Source of the DNA: Anthoceros angustus
Lineage: Eukaryota; Streptophyta; Anthocerotopsida; Anthocerotales; Anthocerotaceae
NCBI GenBank assembly: GCA_010909165.1
Contig: VJWM01000019.1
Span: forward strand, 620,001 to 684,000
Reading direction: 5' to 3'
Length of the DNA stretch: 64,000 nt
In this document: positions 45,150-56,087 of the stretch, in pieces
How the letters are laid out: the number at the start of each line of letters is the position of its first letter
How positions within the stretch are numbered: the stretch's first letter is position 1
The notes under the pieces: generated by a model
Database searches by the model: none
Told to the model about the DNA's origin: nothing
The model's input: the letters and a program-made list of their open reading frames with translations, nothing else
Translations under genes and position numbers: made by a program

Positions 45150-48100
45150 ATGAAGACCGTGGTGGTGGCAGGGACCAGCAGTGGGGTTGGGAAGACCACT
45201 ATTGCGGTGGGGCTCATGGCCGCGTTTACACGGAGGGGGTTGCGGGTGCAACCGTTCAAAGTTGGACCAGGTGGGTGTTTTGATGCCCGGGGGGATTGGA
45301 GAGGTATTTTGGGCAATTTTGGGCACCAGGATCCGGCTCTCTCTTTTGCAGAGGTAGAAGACGAAAAGGAAAAACTCGTACAGTGACAAGTAGGGGGCAT
45401 GAGGTGTTACTGGTTGAAAGGTCTGGTAGTGGGCTGTGCATTTGGTCTTTACCGACTGTGGCCCTTGCAGATTTCTTGGATCCCATGCACCACAAGGCAG
45501 CGACTGGCCGAGAATCTTTCAATCTTGATGGTTGGATGCTCAGCAGGTGTGGCGATTGACTCACCGTGATATGAAGAGGAAGTGTTGACCAGCTTACGCT
45601 CCAGTACTGAAGCTGAATCTCCATTTTCGTCTGCAGGGAAGTGAATCTGGCCTGTTTCATGCGCTATGAAGACATCACTGACATTGCCATAGTGGAGGGA
45701 GTGATGGGTCTCTATGATGGGCGGGATGGGAAGTCTGAAGTTGGGAGCACTGCGGAGATGGCCAAGCTGTTGGGGGCACCGGTGGTGCTCGTGCTCGACT
45801 GTTGGGCTCTTGCGCGAAGTGCTGCTGCTATGATCCGGGGTTACACATCTTTTGATAAAGACCTTACATTTGCTGGTGTGATATTTAACAAGGTTGACTT
45901 TGCTCTGTCTCTTTCTTTGCCATTGATGTCTCTGTGTGCTACTTTATGGATGGTCCCCTGGTTGAGGTTCTCGTTCAGTTTGTGGGACTAATTTCTGCCC
46001 TTGCTGGCTATTCTCAATTTCTTCGTTTCAGGTTGGAGGGTCTAGGCATACTGCTTGGTTATCGGAAGCCGTGCAGACAACTGAGCACGAAGTTAAGATA
46101 TTGGGTGGGGTACCAAAGGCTTCAGACATTGAAATTCCCGAAAGACATCTTGGGCTACATATGCCAGAGGACAGCGATTTACCTCAAAATTACATTGATA
46201 AGCTTGCAGATCTGATTGAGCAGAATGTTGATCTTGACGCCATCTTAAAGGCTGCAGAAATTGGTTCTCCAGTTGATGGTAGAGAAGATGTGAACGGCAG
46301 ATCAGGACATTTCATTATAGCACCTAACCTACCCAAACAAGTGAGAGTTGGGGTGGCACAGGACGCTGCCTTCTGTTTCTACTACCATGAGAACTTAGCA
46401 CAACTGCAAGGTAAGCATATCTCTGGGCAACACGTCTTGAAGGACTAACCTACAAGAGTACAGCTGTGTAGTCATTCCACTGAAGAAACAAGTTGATGTC
46501 TTGTAGATGCTGGGGCGGAGCTGGTCTTCTTTTCGCCCCTGAAGGATTTATTGCCACCTAGCCTTGATGCCATATATTTTGGAGGGGGATATCCTGAGCT
46601 ACACGGCAAGCAGCTTTCTGCCAACAAGCCCATGCTGTATGCAGTGAAGGCTTTTGCTGATGCAGGGGGTGTTGTCTATGGTGAATGTGGTGGTCTAATG
46701 TACTTGTCACAGGGAATTGAGGTCAGATATAGGTTTTAGAGCATGTTATTTCATTAGTTTTCGAAGTGAGTCTTCTAGAATGCAGGCTATGATTATCCAG
46801 CACCTTATTTGTTCCTATTGTCCATATTTCAGGGACGAGATGGAGAGCGCCACATGATGTGTGGTGTATTTCCATTTTGGACCAGAATGCAGACTTCAAT
46901 GCACATGGGATATGTGACGGTACTCATCTGAACATCTGTATGCGATGGCAAGTGACCTTTGGGCATTTTTTTAGTATGAAGTGAAATATTTTGCCCTCTA
47001 TGAAGGAAAAATTTGCATCATGTTGCATCAAAATCAAGATTTCACTGGCATCATCACCTGATAATTGAGCGGTGACATGATGTTTATGGCAACAGGTCAG
47101 GCCTCTAGACAGCTCTGTTATCTTTCCAGCTGATGTTGGGCAAATTCGGGGGCAAATGTACCACTTCAGTGAAATTGTTGACACCGATGGCAGCAGCATG
47201 GACAATTGTGCCAAAGGGTAAGACAGGTGGGAGTTATTAGCAACTTTTGTCTGGTCCAATAACTAATATCTTTTGGCGCTGAGATGGTATTGTTTCCTTC
47301 AAGCAGATTTACTGTTCGATTTGAATATGCAAAGGCAGTTGAAGAGCTTGAAGGATATATGCGTGGGAATGCTGTGGCCACGTATGTGCATCTGCATTTT
47401 GGCAGCAATCCTGCCGTAGCGCATTCATTCATACAATGCTGCAGGTTAGGATCTGCCCCTTACTTCCAATCACTGCTTGCATTTTTCAAGATTGTGGGCC
47501 AGTCTCACCTCTCCCACTGCTGCATGCCTACTCCTTAGTAGCCTTTTGTGTGAACTATTTTGAATTGACTTGCCGAGTTGATGTTATAATCCATGACAAC
47601 GTTCATGCCTATTCTCAGGATGGATCCAACCAGAGCAGCAGCTGTGGCAGCAGCCTCAGCATCAGCAGTCGCTGATGCAGGTCCTGCAGCGGCTGCAGCA
47701 GCGGGTGCAGCAGCAGCAGCAGCAGTGGCTGACGCCCTTTGGGAATCTCGGCCATTTAACAACCCTGAAGTGGCGATGTATGTAGAAGCAGACTGTCGGA
47801 GTCCAGGTTCAATGTTCTCAGAAGAGTTTGCTGCAGGTCTGGTGGAGAATGTATCGAATGAGGCAATTACACCAACACCTAACATCTTTAATTTGAGGTC
47901 CAAGAGTTTGTCAGAGGAGCAGGTATCAAAGCTTAGGCAATCAGAAATTATAATCAGACGTTGGGGGTCTTTTGACCTGGGTAGAAATGGAAGGATAGCT
48001 GACCCAAGAAAGGTTTCTGGTCAGATTGCTAAATCAGAGTCAGAGTTTTCTCTAACAGGGCCCCTTGAGAGTAGAAATGGCCGCCATGTAGCCCGAACAT

Positions 48101-49952
48101 TGAGTTTTAGTGACAGTAGCAGCAATGATAGTCTAGAAAGTAATGGTGCAGGACCCTTGAGCAGAGGAATTTCTGTAAATCCAGCTAGAGATGGTAGTGA
48201 TTTAAGTGAAGATAGGTGTCGAGATGTTGGGAGCATGCACAGCGCGAGCTTAGTAGATGGGGTTCAACAGCAAAGGCCTTCAACTTCTGGCACTGGAACC
48301 AGTCCCATTATTTGTAACGGCACAGGACACAAGGACGCTTTGGCTACATATTTTCTAGGTGGACTGTGCGGAGGCTCATCTAGTAAGGCAGGTGCTCCTA
48401 AAAGAATTTTGTCGCTGCTACCGTCAGCAACTGAGATTCTTATGACTTTAGGTATGTCATCTGGTCCTTTGGTTTGGCTTAAAGTCTGTAGGAGTCCTTT
48501 TTCCTTCCACCAAATCTTATTGCTGAGGCGTCCCTGAGTAACCAGGTTTTGATCCCTGTCTCTACAGGTGCAGGTGACCGATTGTTAGGTGTAACGGATC
48601 TGTGTGATAAACCAGCTGGAGTTTGTCTTGACCGGCATATTGTAAGTAGGACAGACGATTCTCAAGTTTTTCTTATCAGGGCTGGGTGCACAACTTCAAG
48701 TCTTAATTCATTCAGTTGCCTTTGTAGGTTTGTAGGAGCAAAATTGACACAACAAAGATGTCCAGCAAAGAGGTGGAGGCAGCCGTAAGTGTTAGCTTTG
48801 TCCTGGTACACATGTTTGTGTCTCCAGCTGCATGCCAATTTGGGCCTCCTCGGTTTGTGGCAGTCATGTCGTACTGTTTCTTATGCAGATGAAGGCTTTT
48901 ATGGCAGAGAAAACGAGCCCTTTCACACTTGACGAGGCCTGGATTGCGAGCACCAAACCAGATCTGGTTCTTACCCAGGTTAGATGACACTTCAATGTGA
49001 GTAGATAGCGGGTCAACGTAATAACATTATTGTCTTAAACATGCCACGGCTTGTTAATGCAGGATACCTGTGAGCAGTGTGACATTGACAGTAGTGAAGT
49101 TGCCACGGTTCTTGCTCGAGCAGGCCTCGTCAATGGGGAGAATACCACTGTGATTGTGCTGCGACCATACACGGTGGGTGCTCAATTACAGGTTTTTTTT
49201 TTTTTTTAATAAATTTTCTGAGCTTAGTCTGTTTCAAGTTAGGACGGGTTCTGAGAATGGTTGCAACCTCTTGATTGCAGGTTGCCGAGGTGCTTGCAAC
49301 AGTCCTGCAGATAGGTGGGGCTGTTGGCCTCTATGCTGAGGCCTCTTTGCAAGTGAAAGAGTTACGAGCACGACTTCGAAGAGTTGCAACTGCAGTGGCG
49401 AGGCGCGAAAGGCCAAGCGTCATGCTGCTGCAAGGCTTGGATCCTTTTGTCCTTGGTGGTCATTGGGTACCAGACATGGAGAACCTAGCTGGAGGACAAG
49501 ACGATCTTCAGAGGATAGGCTGTGATGCAGAAAGGTTATATTGGCCTCGTGTTGTATCCTACGCACCTGAGGTTCTCATCTTGGCTCCATGCTCTTCCAG
49601 TCTGGAACGGACGCTGTCTGAGGTACTCATTGATGGATGTGGAATTATCCCAAAGGCTTTCGTAAACAGTCCTCTGACGTGTACTGTACTGCAGGTGTCA
49701 ATTGTTGCCAGGCAACCTGGATTTTGGACCATTCCAGCTGTGGAATCGAGACGGGTGTACATCTGCGAGCACTCTTATTTCAGCCGTCCAAGTGCATCAA
49801 TTGTGGATGGAATCGAACTTCTGGCCCACATTCTGCACCCTGAAGCCGGCATCCCCTTGAAGTTGCAAGATGCAGCTTTGCAGTTATCCCTTAAAAAGGG
49901 ACAGAAGTGCAAGCCTTATGATTTGGCAAAGCACTTCACACCACTGGAGTGA
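45150..49952 (+). CDS. cbiA-btuF: Cobyrinate a,c-diamide synthase (CobB/CbiA) fused to a BtuF-like cobalamin-binding domain
   Basis: Fifteen exons: 45150-45270, 45471-45546, 45637-45892, 46032-46410, 46507-46721, 46833-46919, 47096-47217, 47307-47444, 47619-48451, 48568-48641, 48728-48784, 48889-48978, 49063-49173, 49281-49622 and 49695-49952. All join in frame, giving 1052 residues. Residues 1-464 are a complete CobB/CbiA: P-loop [10 protein letters not shown] (8-17), [20 protein letters not shown], then a class I glutamine amidotransferase half with nucleophile Cys338 ([10 protein letters not shown]) and His447/His449 ([10 protein letters not shown]). Residues 465-723 are a poly-Ala and Ser-rich linker. 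Residues 724-1052 match bacterial cobalamin-binding proteins of the BtuF type: [69 protein letters not shown]. CobB amidates cobyrinate using ATP and glutamine. An upstream exon at 44893-44960 could add a targeting sequence. Function in a plant is unknown. Confidence 0.9.
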
Positions 49953-50195
49953 AGGTGGTTCGTCCTTAAGCACCTGGTGCCAAGGAGCACATGTAACATA
50001 GGTGAATCTTGAGCCGTTCAGCTGAGGATATGGCTGGTCTAGACATCTTTCTGTTGTAAATCCTTGCTTAGAAAGCGTGAGCGGCAGCTTCATAGTCCCG
50101 TACTGTACAGTAGGGCTGCACACTTACTTCCCTTGCTATGTGGGCAGAGCACGTTGTGTAAAGCTGTAAAGAAATTACAGATGCCGGAAGCCTAA
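49953..50195. terminator. Convergent 3' ends of CobB-BtuF and PIG-A
   Basis: Only 243 bp separate the two stop codons of genes on opposite strands, so their 3' UTRs and polyadenylation signals must lie here and may overlap. No single canonical AATAAA stands out on either strand. Confidence 0.4.
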
Positions 50196-51503
50196 TCAAT
50201 CGGTAGAAAGCACAGCGCAGTCAGGGGATGGCTCTATTTCGTCCGCTGGCTGCCACCATTCCAGAATGTTCCAGAGAAAGTAGTCGATAATCACCATGAT
50301 ACAGAAAAGCTTGCCGGCCCAGGGTCCACAAGCATAGAATCTGCTGAGACGTTGCAGGAGGTCATTTGTGCGCGTCTGCAAGGCTTGATCATATACTTGC
50401 TCAGTTCTTCTTGCAACATCTGTCCAGCTGTATAGGTCTCGTATTCTGCTATGCATACGATGTGGATCAATCCGAGGAAGAACCTCAATCGCCTTGCTAA
50501 TGGCCTCCACAATGGCCTCGGAGGCAGGCTCTGCCAGCACAATCATATCGGGTGGCAAAACCTCTGGAACACCGCCAACCCGCGTGCTAACAGTGAGGAG
50601 TCCACAGCTGGCTGCCTCCAATAAGGCGATGCAGAAAGCCTCAGTAAGAGAGCAGTTCAAAAAGATGTGGCCTTGAACAAGTACTGAACGCACATCAGCA
50701 TGTGGCACAGCTCCGAGCATCTTCACCCGGTCCTGAATCTCATGCTTCTCCCGCATCTCCTCCAAGCTCACACCTTTAGGTCCATCCCCTCCTACGATGA
50801 ACTCAACACCCGGAAACATGCGGCAAATAGTCGGGATTACTTGGACCAATAGATCTGCTCCCTTGCGATACACCAGCCTGCTCACCACAACAATAACAAT
50901 CTTGTCCGTCGGTCTCCGGCTCACATCAGGCCGGAACACTGCAGTGTCCACTGCACTGGGAATGACGAAAACGTTCCCAGGAGGAATCCCTGATCGCAAC
51001 ACAGTGTTCTCCTTGCTGGTGTGAGAAACGCAAATAGCATGATCCACATCCGCCAAGGTGAATTGCAGAACCTTGTTCATGTGGATGCTTCCAGCGCCTG
51101 CAAACCCATCCAAAGAGTGGTCTGTGAACACCACCTGCAAGCCCATAGTGCGGGCGTGCAAGATTGCTTCATGGCATAGTGTCGAGAAGGCCTGGTGGCC
51201 GTGCACAATTCCAATGCGCTCCCGCAGAATAATGTCCCTGATGACGGGGAAGCTGCCATATATGGTGGGGAAGGTGGCCTGCAGCAGATAGGGCAATCGG
51301 GGAATGTAATAAACCTTGAGCCCGTTGGTCATGTAGCGAACACCGCTGCGCTTGGCATAAGCATGTGTGGCCACCACCACCTTGTGCCCTCGCTGCAGCA
51401 GCAGCTGGGACAGGTAGTAGATGTGATTCTCTACGCCCCCGAAGCTAGGGTAGAAGAAATCCGACACCATCAACACCCGGTGCTTCTGCTGGGGAGGATC
51501 CAT
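50196..51503 (-). CDS. PIGA: PIG-A, GPI N-acetylglucosaminyltransferase catalytic subunit
   Basis: Single exon, 435 residues. GT4 glycosyltransferase with FFYPSFGGVENHIYYLSQLL at the N-terminus, HGHQAFSTLCHEAILHARTM, VFTDHSLDGFAGAGSIHMNK, CVSHTSKENTVLRSGIPP, VIPSAVDTAVFRPD, VVSRLVYRKGADLL, FIVGGDGPKG and the donor-site block LTEAFCIALLEAASCGL with VSTRVGGVPEVLP. A hydrophobic anchor near residues 395-420 (LFCIMVIIDYFLWNIL) fits its ER-membrane position. It transfers GlcNAc from UDP-GlcNAc to phosphatidylinositol, the first step of GPI-anchor synthesis. It has no introns, unlike most of its neighbours. It starts with MDPPQQKHRV, 8 bp downstream of a telo-box-like site. Confidence 0.96.
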   Translation of the reverse strand: MDPPQQKHRVLMVSDFFYPSFGGVENHIYYLSQLLLQRGHKVVVATHAYAKRSGVRYMTNGLKVYYIPRLPYLLQATFPTIYGSFPVIRDIILRERIGIVHGHQAFSTLCHEAILHARTMGLQVVFTDHSLDGFAGAGSIHMNKVLQFTLADVDHAICVSHTSKENTVLRSGIPPGNVFVIPSAVDTAVFRPDVSRRPTDKIVIVVVSRLVYRKGADLLVQVIPTICRMFPGVEFIVGGDGPKGVSLEEMREKHEIQDRVKMLGAVPHADVRSVLVQGHIFLNCSLTEAFCIALLEAASCGLLTVSTRVGGVPEVLPPDMIVLAEPASEAIVEAISKAIEVLPRIDPHRMHSRIRDLYSWTDVARRTEQVYDQALQTRTNDLLQRLSRFYACGPWAGKLFCIMVIIDYFLWNILEWWQPADEIEPSPDCAVLSTD

Positions 51504-51508
51504 TGCGA

Positions 51509-51519
51509 GGGTTAGGGTT
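51509..51519 (-). promoter_or_regulatory. Telo-box-like element in the PIG-A leader
   Basis: AACCCTAACCC on the minus strand lies a few bases upstream of the PIG-A ATG. Telo-boxes (AAACCCTAA type) are known in 5' regions of plant housekeeping genes. Here only one and a half telomere units are present. Confidence 0.45.
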
Positions 51520-51802
51520 GCGTCTGGAAAGTTCCTAGAGGCGAAGCTTGTTGAAAGTGAGAAACATGCTCGATGCGGGACATTTGTATTGACAAACCAC
51601 TGTTCCTTTCAGCTAAAAAGGTAGTGATCAAAATCACATTTAAATTGTACACCATCCGTTTGGAGTTAGACCCATGCACACAAGGATGGAATGTGGGGTG
51701 CAGCAGCCTCAACCACGAACGTGGCATCCACTTCCGCAGTCCGAGTACACCAGCACTACCCTAAATACACAATGCAGACTGGCGTAAGCCATGTCATCAG
51801 CC

Positions 51803-53064
51803 TCAATAATCTTTCTTCTTAGACCGACGTTTCTTCTCTGTGCTTCTCTCCTCGTCAACGGAGTTTTTGATCTACACACAAAGTTATGAAGCAAGGTTAG
51901 CCAAATCCGCACTTCATAATTCTGGAAGTTCCGACACGCAGGAACAATTTCAACACCTGTGACCAGAAGCATCTCACTCCTTACCATGATGTGAAGAATG
52001 CGGATGAATATGGCGGCGAAGTCCAGATACAAATCCAAGGCATGCGTCACATAATCAAGATCTCCGTGGTCTGCCCTCTCAATGATCATCTGAGTGTCGA
52101 ACAAAATATAACCGACGAACAACAGGAGTCCTCCATAGAGCTGCACGGACAAAGACAACACTCAGAACGTTCCCAAAACCCTGCATGGCCCGCACAAACA
52201 AAAGGGATTGAAACGTTCAGTCCAGTTGCCATCAGGAACGTGAGGAGGGAGGGTTACCTGGATGTTGAAGTTCAAGATTGAAGCCCCAAAAAAGTATGCA
52301 CAGACATGCAGCAAGAGCATGGTGCTCATGGCAGACGACAGGACACCCCCAAGGAATAAAAATTCACGACGCCTGGCCAACAGAGCCGAGCCAGTGAAAC
52401 AACCAAAAACCACCACAGTTCCCAAGAACGCTGTGATCACAAGACTGCACTCACAGACGAAGCCCACCGATTAGAAACAGCCCATGCATGGCAATAAGGT
52501 CAACCAAGGGTAACTCATGTCTTCAAACCCTTTCCTACCTCGGATTGATTTCTGTAGCAAGCTCAATCAACGGCCCGAACGAGGCTCCCTGAAGAAAAGA
52601 AATTGCTCCCAAGAGTTTCCACCTCGTGCTCTGCAAGGCATCGCAGTTTATTAGCCCTTTAGACCAAAGGATCCATCCTGAAACAAGATAGCCTGAAGAG
52701 CAACCCATGCCTGAGCATACCTTGTTAGAGCTGTAAGCCGGCAACGCCGCGAGCCATATGACACAACCGAACAAACCAATGGTGGTGAGATACCCTCCGA
52801 AGTTCCAGAACAGATGAGCAGAGCATCCCAACACAGAAATCAGAACCGACGCGGTGAGCGTGGCGTAAACCTGCAACACAAACACCCCTGTCAAAACACC
52901 GAGCTCAGCCAGAAATCCCTCCGCTCAGAGGAGTCCAAGCACAGAGGGCTTACCCGCTGCAGGTGCGATTGGACGACGGGTGAGATCCCCCGGAAGTTCT
53001 TCAAAGCATCGTAGTTCCAACCCGCAGAGGGCCTCTCCTCGAAGAAGGCTGATGCCGCATCCAT
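51803..53064 (-). CDS. BI-1: Bax inhibitor-1
   Basis: Six exons on the minus strand: 53064-52954, 52870-52721, 52630-52539, 52444-52258, 52140-51985 and 51871-51803, in frame, 254 residues. Family phrases: ALKNFRGISPVVQSHLQRVY, LLGAISFLQGASFGPLIELA, VVFGCFTGSALLARRREFLF, GGLLLFVGYILFDTQMIIER, YVTHALDLYLDFAAIFIRIL. Six to seven transmembrane segments and a Lys/Arg-rich C-terminal tail (TEKKRRSKKKDY) of the kind that binds calmodulin in plants. BI-1 is an ER-membrane cell-death suppressor affecting calcium leak. The first ATG (53064) gives the canonical MDAASAFFEERP start; an in-frame ATG 69 bp upstream at 53133 is not conserved with the family in memory. PIG-A follows 299 bp downstream on the same strand. 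Confidence 0.95.
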
Positions 53065-53933
53065 ACCTGCTGCAGCGCAAGCCCAAATCCAAGAGATGCC
53101 GAAGACGGTGGTGCAAACCCTACAGCCGCTCAAGAGTCAGGGGGCCACAGGAGAGGATATGCCAATGCCACCACACAGAAAACTCACGACAGCGTCGAAC
53201 TCCCACCACGCACGCAATTTATGTAGCGACCACAGGGGGACGCGGACAAAGGTCGCGGAAGGTCAAGAACCAGTCTAGAAGGTTGTTTGACGTATTCAGT
53301 AAGATGGAACCTCGTGGAACTTACATATTTATACCATACATAGAATGGTACATACGTCAAGGTACGCGGCTAGGTAGGTATTTACATCTCGAAACAGAAA
53401 TTACCTGGTCTGGACGTGTGGACCATTTCTCGAGTTATCGAGACAGGAATTACCTGAGTTGGACCTTTTTCTCGATTTGTGCCAAAAATAGGAATTATGT
53501 CCCTGGTTGCTGCTAGGAGCAAAGCCCTTGTGCTGGTTCCGATTTACGGGCTACTCGGCATCCCAGAAGAGGTCGTGGTCTCCGTTTTTCCTCAGGATTT
53601 GCATTTTTGCCGTGACAAGCGAGGCAAGCAGAACGTCCTTCTTCTATGACCAGTTCAAACGTGAATCAAGCGGAGGCTGCAAGTTTTCCAAGTAAGCTGT
53701 CAACAAGGAAGATTCGATCTCATAAACCGTGAAGATCTTTCCAGAGCGAAGGAAAGGACTTTATTGGACCGTGTAATATTGCTAGGTCAGCAAGATGCTG
53801 ATTCCAGCTTGCTGCCAGTGCCAATGCCAGTGCCAGACTACTTTCTCATGAGTTTTCTCGTTGATGTCTAAAGCTTCCTATATTCTATCATGGCTTCCGG
53901 ACGAAGCCGTCGAGGTGGGTGTCAAGTGGGCTT
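53065..53933. other. Intergenic, 5' flank of BI-1
   Basis: A short phrase TCTGGACGTGTGGACCATTTCTCGAG resembles the nearby TTGGACCTTTTTCTCGATTT (53420-53480), each preceded by AATTACCTG, a small direct repeat. GTGCCAATGCCAGTGCCA near 53817 is a short tandem run. No gene was recognised. Confidence 0.4.
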
Positions 53934-54345
53934 TCATGCGTGGCGCTTCTCCTCCCTTTCCTGGCGGTTGGGCGGAAGGATGGCAGCATGCCTGGTGCGG
54001 CGCTGCATCCAGTCGCTCACAAGGTCTTCGTCCACATCGAATGCAGCCTTGAGCAGTTCCCGGGGCATGTTCCAGAATACGCTGTCTTCTCCAGCCTTAT
54101 GCTTCGGTATGGGCCTGCATGGTCCACCACAGCAGAGCACAGATTGGCACACATATCCCACATTGCAAACAAAGGAAAGACGTGCAAATTAAAGGCCTAG
54201 GACTGGAGTCCGCAATGTCGGAGGTGGTGAGGCCATGAGATGGCATCCTTCGCAGCCTGCTCAATTGGTGGCCGGGTATCCCATGGGGATCATCATCATC
54301 TGGCCCTCTTGGAGCTCCTCGTAGAAGCAGCGTTCACCGCTGAGC
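53934..54345 (-). pseudogene. 11S-globulin-like cupin gene remnant
   Basis: The minus strand encodes VLKLSGERCFYEELQEGQMM (54343-54270) with IPMGYPATN and a stop, then, after a broken stretch, GEDSVFWNMPRELLKAAFDV with DEDLVSDWMQRRTRHAAILP (about 54080-53950). These match the C-terminal cupin barrel of plant 11S-like cupins (compare the remembered SVWKALSPEVLQAAFNV and RSKRTADAIFFPPP). The piece between them and the N-terminal barrel are missing. Confidence 0.6.
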
Positions 54346-55904
54346 TTGAGCACCTGCACGCACAAAGGCCCTTTGCGATGGGAGGTTGAGATCATGGAGG
54401 CAGAAATGATGGAACTCTGTCTCAACCAAAAAGGGATTGTCTCCACCAAGAAGGTTTCGGTTGAATCCGGCCGAAAAATACCCGAAATCTCACAAACAAA
54501 AACAACACTTCTCTCGTTAATGAAGTTGAGGAGGAGGACAAAGACACCGACAAGATTGCAAATGAACTCGATGAAATTGAGAAGCAGGACAATGACGACG
54601 ACATCAATGCAAAGGAGCTGGAAAACACGGACCCTATGGAGCCAAAAAAATGAAACTCACATGGTACCAAAAAGATGGTCGCCGCTGCCCCCAGCTGCAA
54701 ATCACGTGAGGCCAATTGTGGCACAACGTGGTCGTGGATTAAGTCCCCCTGTACCCTATGGAAACGTCTTACCTCGTGTCCGGAAGAAAAACTAGGAACC
54801 ATACCGGCTTGGACGAGAATGTTTGGAGGGCTCGCTCCATAACTCCAACAAAAAGCTCTCTAGTAACACCTTCTTTTCAGCGAGGTTGGACAGTCACGCA
54901 GTTAGCGACAAAAAAACATCACCAGACACCAACACTAGGCCTCAAAGTAGCCCGCCGTCCTTCCATGGAACGACTCGCAGTCAGCACAGTCTGCCGCTAC
55001 TATTGCAGCAAGAGTCAACAAGAATACATGAGACATCAGAGAGCTCCCCATCTTTGCCTAAACTAGAAGCTTAGCTCTCTCCCCTTGATCTCCTCCTCAA
55101 CTAGAAGCTTAGCTCTCTCCCCTTGATCTCCTCCTCAACAAGCACGCTTACACTCTAGGCTCCCAAAGCCTCTACGTACCATAGTCCTATTCTCACAAGA
55201 GTGTAGCTCACAAAGTGCTAGGATCCTTCTAGACATGCTCACGCTCAAGGCTCCCAAAGCCTTAAGGTTCCAAAGTCCTATCTCACGAGTTAGCTCCCAA
55301 CACTAGGATCACAGGATGCTTTTTTTTTCCTCTAGGGCTAGCCTAATCTCCTTTTATAAGGAGGTTTACATCATTCTCAAAAGTAACTGCCTAAAGCAAA
55401 CTTTCTTCCTTAAGCCCTAAGCTAAGTCTTACTACCACACTTACAACTTACTAACTAGATCTAGGGCTGCATGCAAGGCTTCTTACTTCTCTAGACTCCA
55501 ACAAAAAGCTTTCTAAGAGATTTTCAGTTAACAAGCATACCAAAAGGCAAATTTACTCACTTGTAGATATGGAAGATTTTGTTCATGACTGGCTCAAGAC
55601 TTCTTATTGGAATGAAATTAGGGCAAGTTTCAATTGGCGTATAAGAGCGCCGTACAAGAAAAGACCAACTAAAGCCCAGTCTTCAATAACTTTCGAACTC
55701 ACCAGTAAAAACCAAGTCTCTATCAACTGTAGTTTCAAAGTCTCTATAATTTCATTAAAAAAAGATATCTTAACAATATCCCCTATTTTGATTCTATAAC
55801 TTGGAATTATAATCATTTTTTGGTATTCATGGCTCGTCTTGGTTTGAACGGCAGATCTTCAGTGAGTGTCAAACTGATGTGATAACATACTGTACACCAC
55901 GAAG
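54346..55904. other. Degenerate DNA with an acidic frame and a 38-bp repeat
   Basis: One plus-strand frame (about 54490-54651) reads an acidic stretch, NEVEEEDKDTDKIANELDEI and NDDDINAKELENTD, ending at TGA; no family was recognised and a transposon linker is possible. A perfect 38-bp tandem duplication starting AACTAGAAGCTTAGCTCTCT lies at 55061-55136. CAAAGCCT/CAAAGTCCTA phrases recur at 55160-55290. The rest becomes AT-rich. Confidence 0.45.
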
Positions 55905-56087
55905 CCGTTCTAATTAGAATAATTTCATGTAACTTATCCACATCGAGATGTTGGCATTGTAGGACCCGTTCTAATTAGAATAATTTCATGTAACTTATCC
56001 ACATCGAGATGTTGGCATTGTAGGACCCGTTCTAATTAGAATAATTTCATGTAACTTATCCACATCGAGATGTTGGCATTGTAGGAC
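55905..56087. repeat. 61-bp tandem repeat, three copies
   Basis: The unit starting CCGTTCTAATTAGAATAATT and continuing through TTATCCACATCGAGATG to GGCATTGTAGGA occurs three times, essentially identical. It includes the short palindrome TTCTAATTAGAA. Confidence 0.95.

Noticed and set aside
49190-49210. Oligo-T run of about 14 as a Pol III terminator
   Set aside because: It lies inside an intron of the CobB-BtuF gene, with no Pol III gene upstream; it is more likely a polypyrimidine-like intron feature.
45150-49952. CobB-BtuF sequence as bacterial contamination or a misassembled contig
   Set aside because: It has 14 phase-consistent GT-AG introns with plant-like sizes and lies 244 bp from PIG-A, an ordinary plant nuclear gene.
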